Source: Ceratopteris richardii (taxonomy: Eukaryota > Streptophyta > Polypodiopsida > Polypodiales > Pteridaceae). From it: a stretch of 64,000 nt of DNA. The notes beneath the pieces were generated by a model. It had not been told where the DNA came from, ran no database searches, and saw only the letters and a list, made by a program, of their open reading frames with translations. This document shows positions 23,309 through 36,360 of this stretch, in pieces. The DNA lies in NCBI GenBank assembly GCA_020310875.1, contig CM035407.1, forward strand, positions 88,501,632 through 88,565,631. The letters are read 5' to 3'. Each line of letters starts with the position of its first letter. Within the stretch, counting starts at the first letter, position 1. A program made the translations under genes and the position numbers.

Positions 23309-26262
23309 GTGGTATCAGAGCTTTAGGTGCAATACAAGTGAAGTAAAGGCATTGGAAGTCCCGACTACTACAGATATTGAATTTCTTTCTTATCAAAGGT
23401 GGACAAGGACAAATCTTGAAGATAACCTGCAGAAGTACAAAGCACGAGTTCGAAAGATCAAGAAAGATTGAAGCCTCATATCAAAGGTACACTTTACTAT
23501 CATAAATCATAGCAATTGCAGATGCAGAAGATCAAAGATGGGAGAAAGCTTGCAGATTCATAAGCTAGATAGGGAGAACTATCCAGCTTGGTCCATGAGG
23601 ATGGAGGCACACCTCAGGAGCAAAGATTTGATGGCATTCATTACAGGAGAAGAAGAGAAGCCTGAGTTTGTATATCCTAGTATTCCAACTAGGGAAGAGC
23701 TTGCAGATTTGATGACTTGGATGAGAAAGGATGCTCAAGCTAGGAGCATCATTTACATGGTTGTAAATGATTATCTTCTACTTCACATTAGAGGACTAAA
23801 AAGTGCAACAGATGTGTGGAATGCTTTGGAAGAGCATTTCCAAACCACAACCAAGTCAAGGAAGTCGTCACTTTGGCCTAAGTTCACAACTTTCAAGAAG
23901 AAGAGCTCACAATCAATTTCTGATTATGTGGCAAGAATGAAGGATATTGCAGATAGCTTGGGAGCAGTAGATGAAGACATTGAAGAGGATAAGTTGGTAA
24001 GGCAAATACTTACAGGTCTGAGAGGAGATGAGAAGTGGAAGCCTTTCATATTGTCCATAGATTTGTCTTTAGATCACTTTACTCCTGATCTTAATCAATT
24101 GTTAGGACACATGCTAACTTTTGAGCAAGACATTAAGGGAGACAATGATAGGAGTGCAATTCAAGCTATGTACTCCAAGGACAAGAAAAAGAATGGCAAA
24201 GGGAAGCAGTCAACTGATGATGAAGGAACTTCAAATCAAGCTAACTTTACAAAAGGAAAAATAAACTTCACAGGTAAAGGAAGAGGAGGTAAGAACAAAG
24301 ATAATACTAAAGCTTGTTGGATTTGTGGGAGAACCAATCATTTGGCAAATGATTGTTGGTATAACAATAGAAATGGTGGAAGCAATAATCAGATTTTTAA
24401 TCAAAGAGGTAGAGGAGGCAGAAATCAAAGAGGCAACTTCAGAGGAAGAGGTGGTAGTACATCATATGCTAGAGGAGGTGGAAGAAGCTTTCAACCTCAG
24501 TCCTACAACAATAATTATTGTAATTATGCATCAAATCAGAAGGATGACATGACTCTTATCTTGAATGTAACTCATGAGGCAGTAGGAGAAGATCAAAGGG
24601 TGTTTTATATTGACTTACGATGTAGCAATCATCTGAGTGGTAATATATCCTTGATGACTAACATGGAAGCAAAGGTGAATGGACATACAGTTCAAACAGG
24701 TGACAATACCAAGCATAAAGTGGAGAGCATTGGATCAGTGAAGACAAAGAGTGGAAGTACACTTTTGAGCAAGGTACTTTATGTTTCCACTATTCCTAAA
24801 AATCTGATAAGTGTAGGACAAGTTGTGGAGAAAGGATATGAAGTCAGATTCACAAATGATGATGTTTATGTGCAAGATCCAAATAAGGGATATAGAAACA
24901 TCATTGCAGGTAAAAAGGAAGGAAGGTTGTTTACTCTCAAAGTCCAAGGTAATGTGGGAAATGCTTTATTTACCTATGGAAGTCAAAAGATGTCTAAGTT
25001 AGACCTATGGCATAAAAGGCTAGGTAATTTCAATGAGAGAGCCATAAAGGAAATGTCAAGGAATGATGTAGTGCTTGGTTTGCCAAATGTTGAAGGGCAA
25101 CACATGGTGTACAAGTGTGAAGCTTGTCAATTAGGTAAAGCACACAAAAGCTCTTACAACAAATCACGATACAAATATTCAAACATGCTTGAGTTAGTTC
25201 ATACAGATGTGTGGGGTCCTTCAAGGGACTATAGCATAAATGGATCCAGATATTATGTATTGTTTGTTGATGATGCAACCAGATGGATTACTATATATGT
25301 ATTCAAGGATAAATCAAAAGTGTTCAAGACATTCAAGCATTATCATGCTTATGCAGAAAGGATTACAGGAAAAAAACTCAAGAGGTTGAGATCAGATGGA
25401 GTGGGAGAGTATTTTTCCAAAGATTTTGATGATTATTTGTGGAATGCAGGTATAAAAAGAGAAGTAACTTGTAGGTACTCCCCTCAACAAAATGGAGTTG
25501 CAGAAAGAAGAAACAAAACTATTGTAGAGTTTGCAAGAGCAATGATGAAGGAAAAGAATTGTCCAAACTACTTATGGGCAGAAGCCATCAACACTGCAAC
25601 ATACCTTGTGAATAGATTACCTTGTAAAGCTTTGGATGGAAGAACTCCTTATGAAGCATGGTGGGGTAAGAAACCTACTCTTGATCTCTGTAAGGTATTT
25701 GGATGGTTATCATATTCTTATGTTCCTTCACAATTGAGACATAAGCTAGAACCCAAAGCAGAAAAGTATGTGTTTATTGGGTATGATGATAGACAGATGG
25801 GTTACATATTGTGGAGTCCATCTACAAAGCAATTTATTGTTAGCAAGGATGTTACATTTGATGAGCAAATCGCATGGTATATAGGGTCAACAAATTATTA
25901 TGCAGATGACAAAGAAATACAAAGAAAAGGGAAGACAAAAGTAAGTGTGTATGAAGAAGATATTGATGATGTTGATTGTAAAAGTAAATTGCAAGATAAT
26001 GTTGGAGATGGGCCAAGATTTGATCGAGAGTCAAATGTGGCTGAGACTTCAAGAAGTACAGAGGGCAGAAGATCTTTGAGAGAAAGAAAAGAGCCTATCA
26101 GGTATAGCTATGACACATCTTTCTTAACAACAAAAGATTATGCTTACATTGTGAAGATAGAAGAGGATCCAATCACATATGAAGAAGCTAAAGGTAAACA
26201 GAATTGGGAGAAGGCAATGCAAGAAGAGTATGATGCTCTATTTGAAAATGAAACATGGGAAT
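23309..26262 (+). mobile_element. Family A, copy A5, left part (gag to RT start)
   Basis: This is the best-preserved A copy. Gag starts near 23538 (MGESLQIHKLDRENYPAW). The CCHC knuckle CWICGRTNHLANDC and an Arg/Gly-rich tail (RGRGGRNQRGNFRGRGG) follow, then protease, integrase (HKRLGNF, CEACQLGK, FVDDATRW, PQQNGVAERRNKT) and the linker, reaching the first part of RT (EEYDALFENETWEL). The frame stays open from gag to the point where element B is inserted. GGAAT at 26258-26262 is the left target duplicate of B. Apart from that insertion it has few breaks. Confidence 0.93.
23310..23321 (+). other. Primer-binding site of A5
   Basis: TGGTATCAGAGC stands one base after the LTR end, the same arrangement as in A3. 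Confidence 0.93.
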
Positions 26263-27406
26263 TGTGGAGAACCAGTTCTCCTATGCGCAACGGAAGTGTG
26301 TAGTGAACCCTTGTATGTCCAGCACTTGGACAAACATCTGCACCTTAGATAGCTTGCTGCTCTCAACACAAAACTCAAATGGACTTGATGCTTTAGTCAA
26401 TCAAAGTAGACAAAGCGAGCTTTCTAACAAGCTATAAATGACTTAATTTGGACAAGTTTTGATTAGGAAACACAACTGTCAAAGATGAACTACCTATCCA
26501 CACAGGTATGCTAAAGAGCTAAGCTTCACTCTCGGAATGATAGCTCTCTGAATATATATCTTTTGAGAAAGATATTTCGTACAGAGAAAGTAGACACGAA
26601 TAGCTTTCCAACAAGCTAAAAATAAAGTAATCTGGATGAGTTTTGATTAGGAAACTCAACTCATCAAGATAGACCACCTGCACACATAAGTACACTATAA
26701 AATTGGACTTTACTCTCTGATAGATATCTCATAGAATATGAATGATCTGAATGTGATATTTGAAACAGTGCATGTAGATGCCAAGAGCTTTCTAACAAGA
26801 CAAGATTCATGCAATTTGGATATGTTTTGGTTGGGAAACTAAACCAACCAAAATAGACTACCTATCTACGTAGGTATACTAAGAAACTGGACTTCACTCT
26901 TTCACTGATATCTCACAAATTACATACGCTTTCAAAGAGATATTTGATATGCAAAAATTACACGAGATAAGCTTTCCAATGAATGTTTAAACGCACAAAA
27001 TGGTTACATATGCAATGAGATATGAGCTCTGCAACAGAGCTGTGTACAAACTGACGTGCGACTGGAAGGAGTCTAAGGGAAAACCAAAATGACAAAATGG
27101 CTAGATCCGACTACTGTGAGCTCTTGCCTCTTTCTCTCTTTGTTTTGAATGTGCTGGCACTTCACTTTTATAACCAATGAGCATGTGAAGAAGTTTGTGC
27201 CTTCTTCTTAACTCACCACTTTCTCCACTACATGCTACTAACTACAAGGCAAGATATTGTATCTCTTACTCATCATGAAGTTTTGACTAGACTTTTTCTT
27301 TTATTATTTTTTCCTTTTTTCCTCTACTTTTCCTTTATCTTTATATTTGGTAAATTTATCCAAGCATGGCTCATATGAAAATGAGCTTGTACATTTATCT
27401 TCAACA
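26263..27406 (-). repeat. 3' LTR of B (left, 1144 bp)
   Basis: On the + strand it runs from TGTGGAGAACCAG to TATCTTCAACA and pairs with 31738-32880. The C-rich tract right after it is the polypurine tract read on the other strand. Confidence 0.95.
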
Positions 27407-27420
27407 CTCCCCCTCAAGCT
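27407..27420 (-). other. Polypurine tract of B
   Basis: Read on the minus strand it is AGCTTGAGGGGGAG, directly before the 3' LTR, confirming B's minus orientation. Confidence 0.88.
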
Positions 27421-27519
27421 CATTTGGGAGTTATCTTCATCCATGTCCTGCAAATTTATCACATCCTTGAAGCCTTTGAGTTTAGAAGCATCCAAGAACT
27501 TTGTAGAAATATCTGCAAC

Positions 27520-30500
27520 CTACTCTTTGGTTCTAATGAACTTTATCTCCACATCTTTGCTCAGCACCTTCTCCCTTACATAATGGTAGTGGACCTCTAT
27601 GTGCTTGCTCCTTGCATGAAACATAGGATTGCTTGCCAAGTAAATACTTGACATGTTATCACCGTATATAGGGATGGTTCCAACTTGCACTCCAAGATCA
27701 GCCAAAAGCTTTTTACTCCACATTGCTTCACATGTGGCAAAAGCTAATCCTCTATATTCAGCCTACATAGATGAAAGTGCAACAGTAGGTTGTTTCTTTG
27801 AGCTCCACTTGATAGGTTTGCTTTCTATCATGAACACATAACCTGAGGTTGATCTTCTATCTTCCTTTGAGCCTACCCAATCAGCATCACTAAAGCCTTT
27901 GACCTGCAATTCTTCATCAATCTTGTAAAACAAAGCATGATTAACTATATGCTTTATGTATCTCAACACTCTCTTGGCTTAATTTAAGTGTTCACTTGTT
28001 GGGGCTTGCATAAACTGAGAAAGTACACCAACAACATAAGACAAATCAGGTCTTGTAATGTTTGCATAGATCAATGATCCTACAATGCTTCTGTATGTCA
28101 TTACATCTTCCAATGGTTCTCCATCATTTGAACAAATCTTTGTATTTGTGTCCATGGGTTGAGTGAGTGGTTTGCATTCACTCATTCAAAATCTGAAAAG
28201 AATATCCAACAAGTACTTCCTTTGCATCAAGTAGATGCCACTCTTTCCATAAACAACTTCAATTCCTAAAAAATATTTCAGCTCCCCAAGATCTGAAATT
28301 TTAAACTCCTTACCAAGCTTCCTTTTCATATCTTTAATCCCTGTAACATCGTTTCCTGTTATGATGAGGTCATTGACATATATGCAAATATATACCTCTC
28401 TATTTTCTTCCTTCTTCATGTACAACGAAGGATCTGCACTACTTGGGTTGTATCCACACTTAGTTAGATACTCTACGAATCTCTGATTCCATGCTCTTGG
28501 TGCTTGCTTCAAGCCATAAAGTGCCTTCTTCAACCTGCAAACAAAATTTGGATGGTTTTCATCTTCAAATCCAACTGGTTGACTCATGTATACCTCTTCT
28601 TGTAGTTCTCCATTGAGAAAGGCATTTTTGATGTTGAGTTGATATAATGGCCATCTCCTTGAAGCACCAATTGCTATTAAGGTTCTGATAGTTCCCATCT
28701 TTGCAACAGGGCTGAAAACTTCATCATAATCTATGCCTTGTGTTTGTTTAAATCCTTTGGCAACTAATCTAGCTTTATATCTAGTTAGTGAACCATCAGC
28801 ATTCCTCTTTACTTTAAACACCCATTTGTTTGGAACAATCTTCATACCTTCTTTCTTTGGCACTAGCTCCCATGTGTGATTATCTTTGAGAGCTTTGATC
28901 TCCTCTTTCATAGCTTGCTTCCATTCCTTTTGTGTGCAAGCTTCTTCATATGTCTCAGGCTCTTTGTCTTTGATAACTTGCATCAGTATGCAAAATGTGT
29001 CGCCATAAAACTATCATAACTCAACCTTTGAGTTGGATACCTTGTCCTTGAAGATCTTCTTTCATTGCCTTTAGAGAGTTGCTTCTTTAACCTATTTAGC
29101 TTTACCATCGGAGTGATTACCTCTTCATATTCTTCTTCACTTGCATCTACCTCACTGTTTGGAGTAGCACTTGCATCTTTGGCTCTACTATGAGCTGAAT
29201 TTGGAGACAAAGAATGGCTCCCCCTCCATGTTGAACATTCTTCATTTGATGTAGATGCCTCTGGACCTGAAGCCTTTGTGCTTGATTGTTGAACTTCTCT
29301 TTGATTTGTTCCTGCATAATCATCACAATCTTCTTCAAGAATCTTTTCCTTTCCTTTATCTTCATACCATGGTCTTAGTTCATCAAAGACCACATCTCGT
29401 GAGACTCTTAATTCCTTTGTTCTAGGGTTGTAGCACTTGTATCCTTTTTGCTCCATTGAGTAGCCGATGAAAATGCATTTTTCTGATCTTGGTTCCATCT
29501 TTGTTCTAACTTCTTGTGGAATGTGAACAAAGCAAACACATCCAAACACTTTGAGGTGTGTAAGATCAGGTTTCTTACCAGAATATACCTCTTCTGGAGT
29601 CAAGTGATGTATTCCCGATGTTGTGCACCTATTCATCAAGTAAATGGCGGTTGTGGTAGCTTCAACCCAATAGTACAATGGTACCTTCATCTCGTTGAGC
29701 ATGCATCTTGCAATTTCAGCAATTTGCCTATTTTTCCTCTTAGCTACTCCATTTTGTTGTGGTGTATACCTACAAGTGAATTGCCTTTTGATTCCATTCT
29801 CTTGTAGAAAATCTGAAAATTCTTTGGAGAAGTATTCTCCTCCACCATCGGACCTTAAGGTTTTGATAGATCTTCCTGTTTCCTTTTCAACTTCAACTTT
29901 GAATCTTTTGAATATAGAAAACACCTCTGATTTTTGCTTCATACAAAACAACCATACCTTTCTTGAGTGATCATCAATGAAGGTGACAAAAAATCTATAT
30001 TACTCCTCTTGAATGGCTGCCTCATTTGCTTTCCTAGTTGACAAGCTTCACATAACTCATGTAGTCCAATGCTATTAAATTTTGGAAGACCTCTTGCCAC
30101 TTCATGTTTGCTCATGTCCTTTAGCTTTGGAATGTTGATGTGTCCTATTCTTTTGTGCCATAAGTCCAGCTCTGAAATCTTCTTGTTCCCACATTGAATG
30201 TACATGACCTTTCCATGTGGATGTTGGACATCCAAAGTGAACATCCTTCCTTCTCTTCTACCTCGAGCAATGACCTTGAAGCCTTCTTTTGGATTCTTTA
30301 TGAAGCACCCATTCTCATTGAATATGACATGATAACCCTTCTCTACCATTTGTCCTACTGAAATCAAGTTCTTTGAAATTGTAGGAACATGAAGAACATT
30401 AGATAGTACCTTTGCTCTGCTTGTATCTCCAAGCCTTATATCTCCAATGTGTTCAATCATGTGTTGAGTATCATCACCTGTTTCAACACATCCTTTTCCA

Positions 30501-31579
30501 CTTGGTACCTATAGATTAGTGAAAAAACTTCCTTGACATGACATATGGTTACTACAACCTGAATCAATGTACCATTTTTTGTCATCTTCACAAGAGCTTC
30601 TATACTCATGACTCATTGCAAGTAGTGTGTCCTTGCTTCCTTCACTTGAGGTGCTTGCATAGTTGCTTTGGTTCCTTTGATTACCTCCATTTGGTCTTCC
30701 ATTCTTCAGCCAACAATCACTAGCATAGTGTCCTACTTTACCACAATGATAGCATGTTATACCTTTATAAGAATTGTAGGAGCTTCGACCTCTTCCTCTA
30801 CTTCTACCTCGACCTCTTCCTTGTGTGTTGGCATTTGATGCATCCTTGTTGTCTTCCGAATCGTTTTGATTGTAGTTGAAGTGGTTGTGACCTCTTCCTT
30901 TTCCTCTTGAGCCTCCTCTTGAGTTTCTTCCTTTACCTCGACCTGCATATAACATTTGGTTGTGGTTGTCCTTTCCTTTGGGACCATCGAAGCTAAGCTC
31001 TTCTGTGACAAGATGAGGGATTAATTGTTCAAAACATGGATATACATCTTTCAAGTTAATGGAAGTTATAAAAGGCTTACATCTTTCATCTTCTCTCAAG
31101 CCATTGAAAATATAACACACAAGATCTTCGTCTTCAACCGTTGTGCCAATAGAAGCTAAAGCATCGCTTAGCTCCTTAATCTTCAAAGTATATTCAGCTA
31201 TGGATTGACTCGAACTTTTCTTGATTGTGTTCAAATCATTCTTGAGTTGAAGTTTCGTAGCTTTGGTATTTGTTGAATACATCCTTTCAAGAGCTTCCCA
31301 AGCATCCCTAGCTTTCTCTAGATGTTGAATATGACCTACCATGGCATTAGTAATGACTTGCGAAATGAGGAACATGACTCTCCTATTCCTCTCTTCCCAT
31401 TCTTTTGCTTGCCTCGTTTGGACTTCGGCGGCCATAGCTTGATTGATTTGAGGTTGAGCATCATCACCGCTCACAATACCCCATAAGCCTTTGCCCATTA
31501 GGTAGTTCGTCATTCTAAACTTCCACACTGGATAGTTATCCTTGTCCAACTTCTCTACTTGTTGACCCAAGTCAGCCAT
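27520..31579 (-). pseudogene. Gag-pol remnant of copia element B
   Basis: On the minus strand the order is gag (MADLGQQVEKLDKDNYPVWKF, starting at 31579), an Arg/Gly-rich segment, a CCHC knuckle (CYHCGKVGHYASDC), protease (WYIDSGCSNHMSC), integrase (LWHKRIGHIN, CEACQLGK, then YTPQQNGVAKRKN), RT ([42 protein letters not shown]) and RNase H (SDADWVGSKEDRRSTSGY, HARSKHIEVHYHYVREKV). It is a full copia set but broken, with about six breaks. The family differs from A, C and F at the sequence level. Protease and RT motifs again suggest a Tork-like lineage, which is inference. Confidence 0.92.
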
Positions 31580-31723
31580 TGAAGAGTATCAAAGACTTTG
31601 AGAGTTACCTCGAATAGTTATAGTCCTTTGCTCTTGCATTTGTGAAGCTCCTTCTTGTTTTGTAGCTCCTCTTTTGCTTTGCTTCACCTCCAGCTCTATT
31701 GATGAAGCTTCAATACCAAGTTT

Positions 31724-31735
31724 GCTCTGATACCA
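31724..31735 (-). other. Primer-binding site of B
   Basis: GCTCTGATACCA on the + strand is TGGTATCAGAGC on the minus strand. It lies two bases from the start of the right LTR at 31738. Confidence 0.93.
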
Positions 31736-31737
31736 AC

Positions 31738-32880
31738 TGTGGAGAACGAGTTCTCCTATGCGCAACGGAAGTGTGTAGTGAACCCTTGTATGTCCAGCAC
31801 TTGGACAAACATCTGCACCTTAGATAGCTTGCTTCTCTCAACAAAAAACTCAAATGGACTTGATGCTTTAGTCAATCAAACTAGACAAAGAGATCTTTCT
31901 AAAAAGCTATAAATGACTTAATTTGGACAAGTTTTGATTAGGAAACACAACTGTCAAAGATGAACTACCTATCCACACAGGTATGCTAAAGAACTGAGCT
32001 TCACTCTCGGACTGATAGCTCTCTCATATATATTCTTTGAGAAAGATATTTGGTACAAAGAAATTAGACACAAATAGCTTTCCAACAAGCTAAAAATCAA
32101 GTAATTTGGATGAGTTTTGATTAGGAAACTCAACTCATCAAGATAGACCACCTGCACACATAAGTACACTATAAAAGTGGACTTTACTCTCTGATAGATA
32201 TCTCACAGAGTATGAATTATCTGAATGAGATATTTGAGAGAGTGCAAGTCGATTCCAATAGATTTCTAACAAGACAAAAATCACACAATTTGGATATGTT
32301 TTAATCAAGAAACGGAACCGACCAAAATAGACTACCTACCTACGTAGGTATACTGAGAAACTGAACTCCACTCTTTCACTGATATCTCACAAATTACATA
32401 AGCTTTCAAAGCGATATTTGATATGCATAAATTACACAAGATAAGCTTTCCAATGAATGTTTAAATGCACAAAATGGTTACATATGTACGGAGATATGAG
32501 CTCTGCAACATAGCTGTGTACAAACTGACGTGCGACTGGAAGGAGTCTAAGGGAAAACCAAAATGACAAAATGGCTAGATCCGACTACTACGAGCTCTTG
32601 CCTCTTTCTCTCCTTGTTTTGAATGTGCTCCCACTTCACTTTTATAACCAATGAGCATGTGAAAAAGTTTGTGCCTTCTTCTTAACTCACCACTTTCTCC
32701 ACTACATGCTACTAACTACAATGCAAGATATTGTATCTCTTACTCATCATGAAGTTTTGACTAGACTTTTTCTTTTATTATTTTTTCCTTTTTTCCTCTA
32801 CTTTTCCTTTATCTTTATATTTGGTAAATTTATCCAAGCATGGCTCATATGAAAATGAGCTTGTACATTTATCTTCAATA
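31738..32880 (-). repeat. 5' LTR of B (right, 1143 bp)
   Basis: It pairs with 26263-27406, starting TGTGGAGAACGAG and ending TTCAATA. It is followed by the GGAAT target duplicate and then by A5's RT sequence. Confidence 0.95.
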
Positions 32881-34340
32881 GGAATTGGTGCCAAGACCAA
32901 AGAATCAGAAGGTCATTGGATGTAAGTGGGTGTATAAAACAAAAAGGTTTGCAGATGGTAAAGTGTCTAGATACAAGGTTAGACTTGTGGTCAAAGGTTA
33001 TGCCCAAACTTATGGGGTAGATTATGATGAAACTTTTAGTCCTATTGCTAAGATTTCTACAATTAGATCATTGATTGCTATTGTTGCTTGTAAAGGATGG
33101 AAGTTATCACAATTAGATGTGAAGAATGCATTTCTGAATGGATACATTGCAGATGAAGTGTACATGGAGCAACCAGAACGTTTCATGGATTCAACTAGAT
33201 CAGGTTATGTGTGCAAGCTCAAGAGAGGTTTGTATGGGTTGAAGCAGGCCCCAAGAGCTTGGAATTACAGGCTTGTTAAGTTCTTGAATGAATGTGGATT
33301 TCAAGCATCAAAGGCAGATAGTAGCTTGATAGTGAAGGCAAGTGAAAATGGATACATATACATGTGTATTTATGGTGATGATATTATTGTCACAGGTACA
33401 GATGCTCAAGGAATCAATGAGCTTAAGAAACAAATAGAGAAGGAGTTTGAGATAAGTGATTTGGGAAACTTATCTTATTTCTTAGGAATGCAGATTGTGT
33501 ATACTCAACATGGAGTATATGTTACACAAGAGAGGTACTTGAAGAATCTTCTGGTCAAATTTAACATGGAGGATTGCAGGCCTTCAAGCACACCATTGGA
33601 GGTAAATCATAAGTTGAGCAGGTATGGAGGTGAAGAATTCAATGACATGAAAAAATATCAAAGTTTGGTAGGTAGTTTAATCTATGCTACCTTGACAAGG
33701 CCAGATCTATCATATGCAGTAGGTGTGTTATCACAATTTATGCATTGTCCAAAGAAGACTCATTGGATTGCAACTCAAAGGGTACTCAGATATATCAAAG
33801 GAACCCTAAATGAAGGCTTGTATTATGGATTTACTTCTGATACAAGAATCAAAGTGCTTAGTGATGCAGATTGGGCAGGTGATTCAGATGATAGAAGGTC
33901 TACTCATGGGTATCTCTGTTATATTGGAGATAAATTAGTTTCTTGGTGCTCAAAGAAGCAACATATAGTTGCTTTAACATCCACAGAAGCTGAGTATAAA
34001 GGAATGGTTGAGGCTGCAAAGGAAGTGATATGGTTAAAGATCTTGTTGAAGAGTTTTGGAACTGATCAAAGTACTCCAATTATTTTTGGAGATAATATGA
34101 GTTCATTGTATTTGGCAGCTAATCTTGTTTTTCATGCCAGGACTAAGCATATAGAGATTCAGTATCATCTCTTGAGGGAAAAGTACTTGATAAAGAGATT
34201 GAAGTGATGTATACTTCAACAAAAGAGCAAGTTGCAGATATGATGACAAAAAGCTTGGATGGACCTAAGCTACAAAGATTCCAAGAGATGGTAGGAGTGA
34301 AGAAGAATGCAATAATCACAATTAGTTATTGAGGGGGAAC
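32881..34340 (+). mobile_element. Family A, copy A5, right part (RT-RNase H)
   Basis: This continues A5 after B. RT runs from VPRPKNQKVIGCKWVYKTKR through SQLDVKNAFLNGY and the region that is YVDD in sister copies. RNase H follows (DADWAGDSDDRRSTHGYLCY, TSTEAEYKGM), then the end of the frame and the purine tract GAGGGGGAAC. It is largely open, with about one break near the end. It matches the same region of A3 most closely. Confidence 0.93.
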
Positions 34341-35352
34341 TGTTTGAACAAACCAATCACAAATTGATGATTATAGAGAGTTTGGAGCAAGCTTATGATC
34401 AGATTGAAGTGGAAGAAGACACTTGAGAAAGTGAAGAGATCTTAGAAGTGAAGTTTGTATACATTTGTACATTACCACTGAAAATTCTTGTAATCTGAGT
34501 AGAAATAATCCTTAGGATGATAAGGAGTAATGTAATAGACGTGGGATAAGTCTAAAACTATATGTATATAAGTCAATGATGTAAAGAAATATGAATGGGA
34601 GTCATTAGAAGACAAGTGTCTTAGAGATAGATGTGAAGAGAGTCATTTTTAGGATATAACGACGAGTATTTCGAAGATTTCTCTTAGTCTGATCATGTGG
34701 ATCAGAAATCCTTTTGTACACATCTAATCTAGAAGTTAATGAAGCTATGTCAGAATGTTATGATCCAATTCCTTTCCTTCTGTGAGTATGATCAATAGGA
34801 ACATTCGTATGTAGAATTTGCAGATAGACTTCTCAGAATCGTGCACTTTTCTGTGTCAATGTTTTGCTTAGATCTCAGTGCATAGTGTAAAGTCTTTGAT
34901 GAATGAGCATTCAAAATCTAAGTTAGAAGGTAAGGAAGCTATGGCTAAAAGCATTTAGCAAAATGCGATGTGTGCTGTAACAAATCAACCTTAGAAGTTA
35001 CCTATGTCAAAGTCGCTTATTCAAGAAGACAGTTTCTGACATGCTTTTGATCTTAAAGATCAAATTGAAGTTTTAATGTTTCTTTTGAAGGACTAATGGT
35101 TGATATAATTGTGCAAAGGTATCTTGGAGGTATGTATATCATTAGATTGAAGAAATGTGAAGATATGTGCAGGTAATGAAGTCAATCTTTGAAGCAGACT
35201 TCTTGAAGAAGGAAAATTCTCACTCAGAGAATTGTTCATGAATGATTTGGTAAATCAAAATAACATTTGTGTAAGGTTTGGTCTATAACTGATATAGAGG
35301 TGCTCTTAGATCAGTATAGATCAAGTCTTTGGAGATTAAGAGATCTCCAACA
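34341..35352 (+). repeat. 3' LTR of A5 (1012 bp)
   Basis: It starts TGTTTGAACAAACC and ends CTCCAACA, and is followed by the AGTCCTGC flank. It differs from the LTR at 22296-23308 by about 5-6% in the first 400 bp by eye. It shares variants with the LTR at 17492-18504. Confidence 0.94.
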
Positions 35353-36360
35353 AGTCCTGCTCTAATTCGTGCCTGAAACGCCTGAATCCACATGGCTAAC
35401 TCCTCTGGCATGGGATCTGCTAAAACTGATCCTACCTCTTCTTTTTTATACTTTCCTGTTTCATTTTCTTATACAAGTTTCTATTTTTCTTTTTTATCTT
35501 GCTCATTCTTTTCCTTCTCCATCTACTGTTGTAGTTTCTTTTCCTTTATTCTGTCTCTACCTTTCTTCCATCTCTGTGTTCGTTTACTTATGATACTTTT
35601 TCCAGGTTCTTCAGAGTCTTCAACTCTTTGAGGTGTGGGTGTATTCACCTCTCTGTCGCTTTGGTCATTCTCCATAGTTTTTTCTGGTGTCTCTCTAGCT
35701 GTAGCTCTTGATATTGCTTTCAATGGCACGGTGTACTCCTTATCACTCCCTGACGACTCTACCACCTCTATCACATTAATCTGCACGTTAGAGGTAACTT
35801 TATTTGGGTTTTTGGGGCGATCTCTAAAAAGGTGTTCTTTGCCACAATCACTACAGTATCCTTCCCAAACTCGTTGTGGTGGTAGTGGGTTTGGCAATGT
35901 ACATTCTCTGATATAGTGATCACCTCCACATCTATAACATGGTCCTCTCGGTACAGGCGGTCTATTCATAGGTCGGGGGGGTATGGATGCTCTGGGAGCA
36001 GTGTACATTAATGACACATAATCCTGCTCATATCCATAAGAACTATCTGGTCCTTCCATGCCATATGCATAAGGTTCGTATATTTGTCCATATTCTATCA
36101 TGGAGCTCTCATATGCGGAATAATCTCATTGATTATGGTCATAAGATGAGTCATATGGTTCGTTACTAGTCAAAGGCGTGGCTGGAACTATTGCTCTCTT
36201 AGGGTTCTCGTTCTATCAAGCTACTTTCACTGAGACTACATTTTGAGGATGGGGTGGTTGTTGTCCTAACACCGGTTGTGGTTGAGCATACCCTTGATAA
36301 GATGATCTCTGATCGCGATACTCAACAGATGGCTCTCACGATACTTGCTTTGCAAACAAG
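35353..36360 (-). pseudogene. Gypsy-like gag remnant (element E)
   Basis: The minus-strand reading at about 36101-35523 gives a protein with a Tyr/Gly/Pro-rich start, a CCHC knuckle (CYRCGGDHYIREC), a second knuckle-like motif (CSDCGKEHLFRD) and a basic, Lys/Glu-rich end. Paired knuckles and a long charged tail recall gag of plant Ty3/Gypsy elements, and the Gypsy-type primer site at 36660-36679 supports this. More gag-like sequence (SVEYRDQRSSYQGYAQPQPVLGQQPPHPQ) lies upstream to about 36360. It is broken, and no pol is present to its left because the A array begins there. The A array was probably inserted into this element. Confidence 0.6.

Larger units (their letters stand above)
26263..32880 (-). 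mobile_element. Ty1/copia element B inserted in A5
   Basis: This 6.6 kb minus-strand LTR retrotransposon has two LTRs of about 1.14 kb (TGTGGAG...CAACA/CAATA), a primer site beside the right LTR and a polypurine tract beside the left LTR. GGAAT flanks it at 26258-26262 and 32881-32885, and A5's RT sequence resumes exactly afterwards. The two LTRs differ by roughly 5% (about 60 differences counted by eye), so it is older than C or F. Coding is broken, with about six breaks. It is absent from the paralogous site in A3 (about 16045), so it arrived after the array block was duplicated. Confidence 0.96.

Noticed and set aside
35635-35916. Plus-strand frame of 93 codons opposite E gag
   Set aside because: It is antisense to the zinc-knuckle gag reading, has no recognisable domain, and is best explained as a shadow frame.
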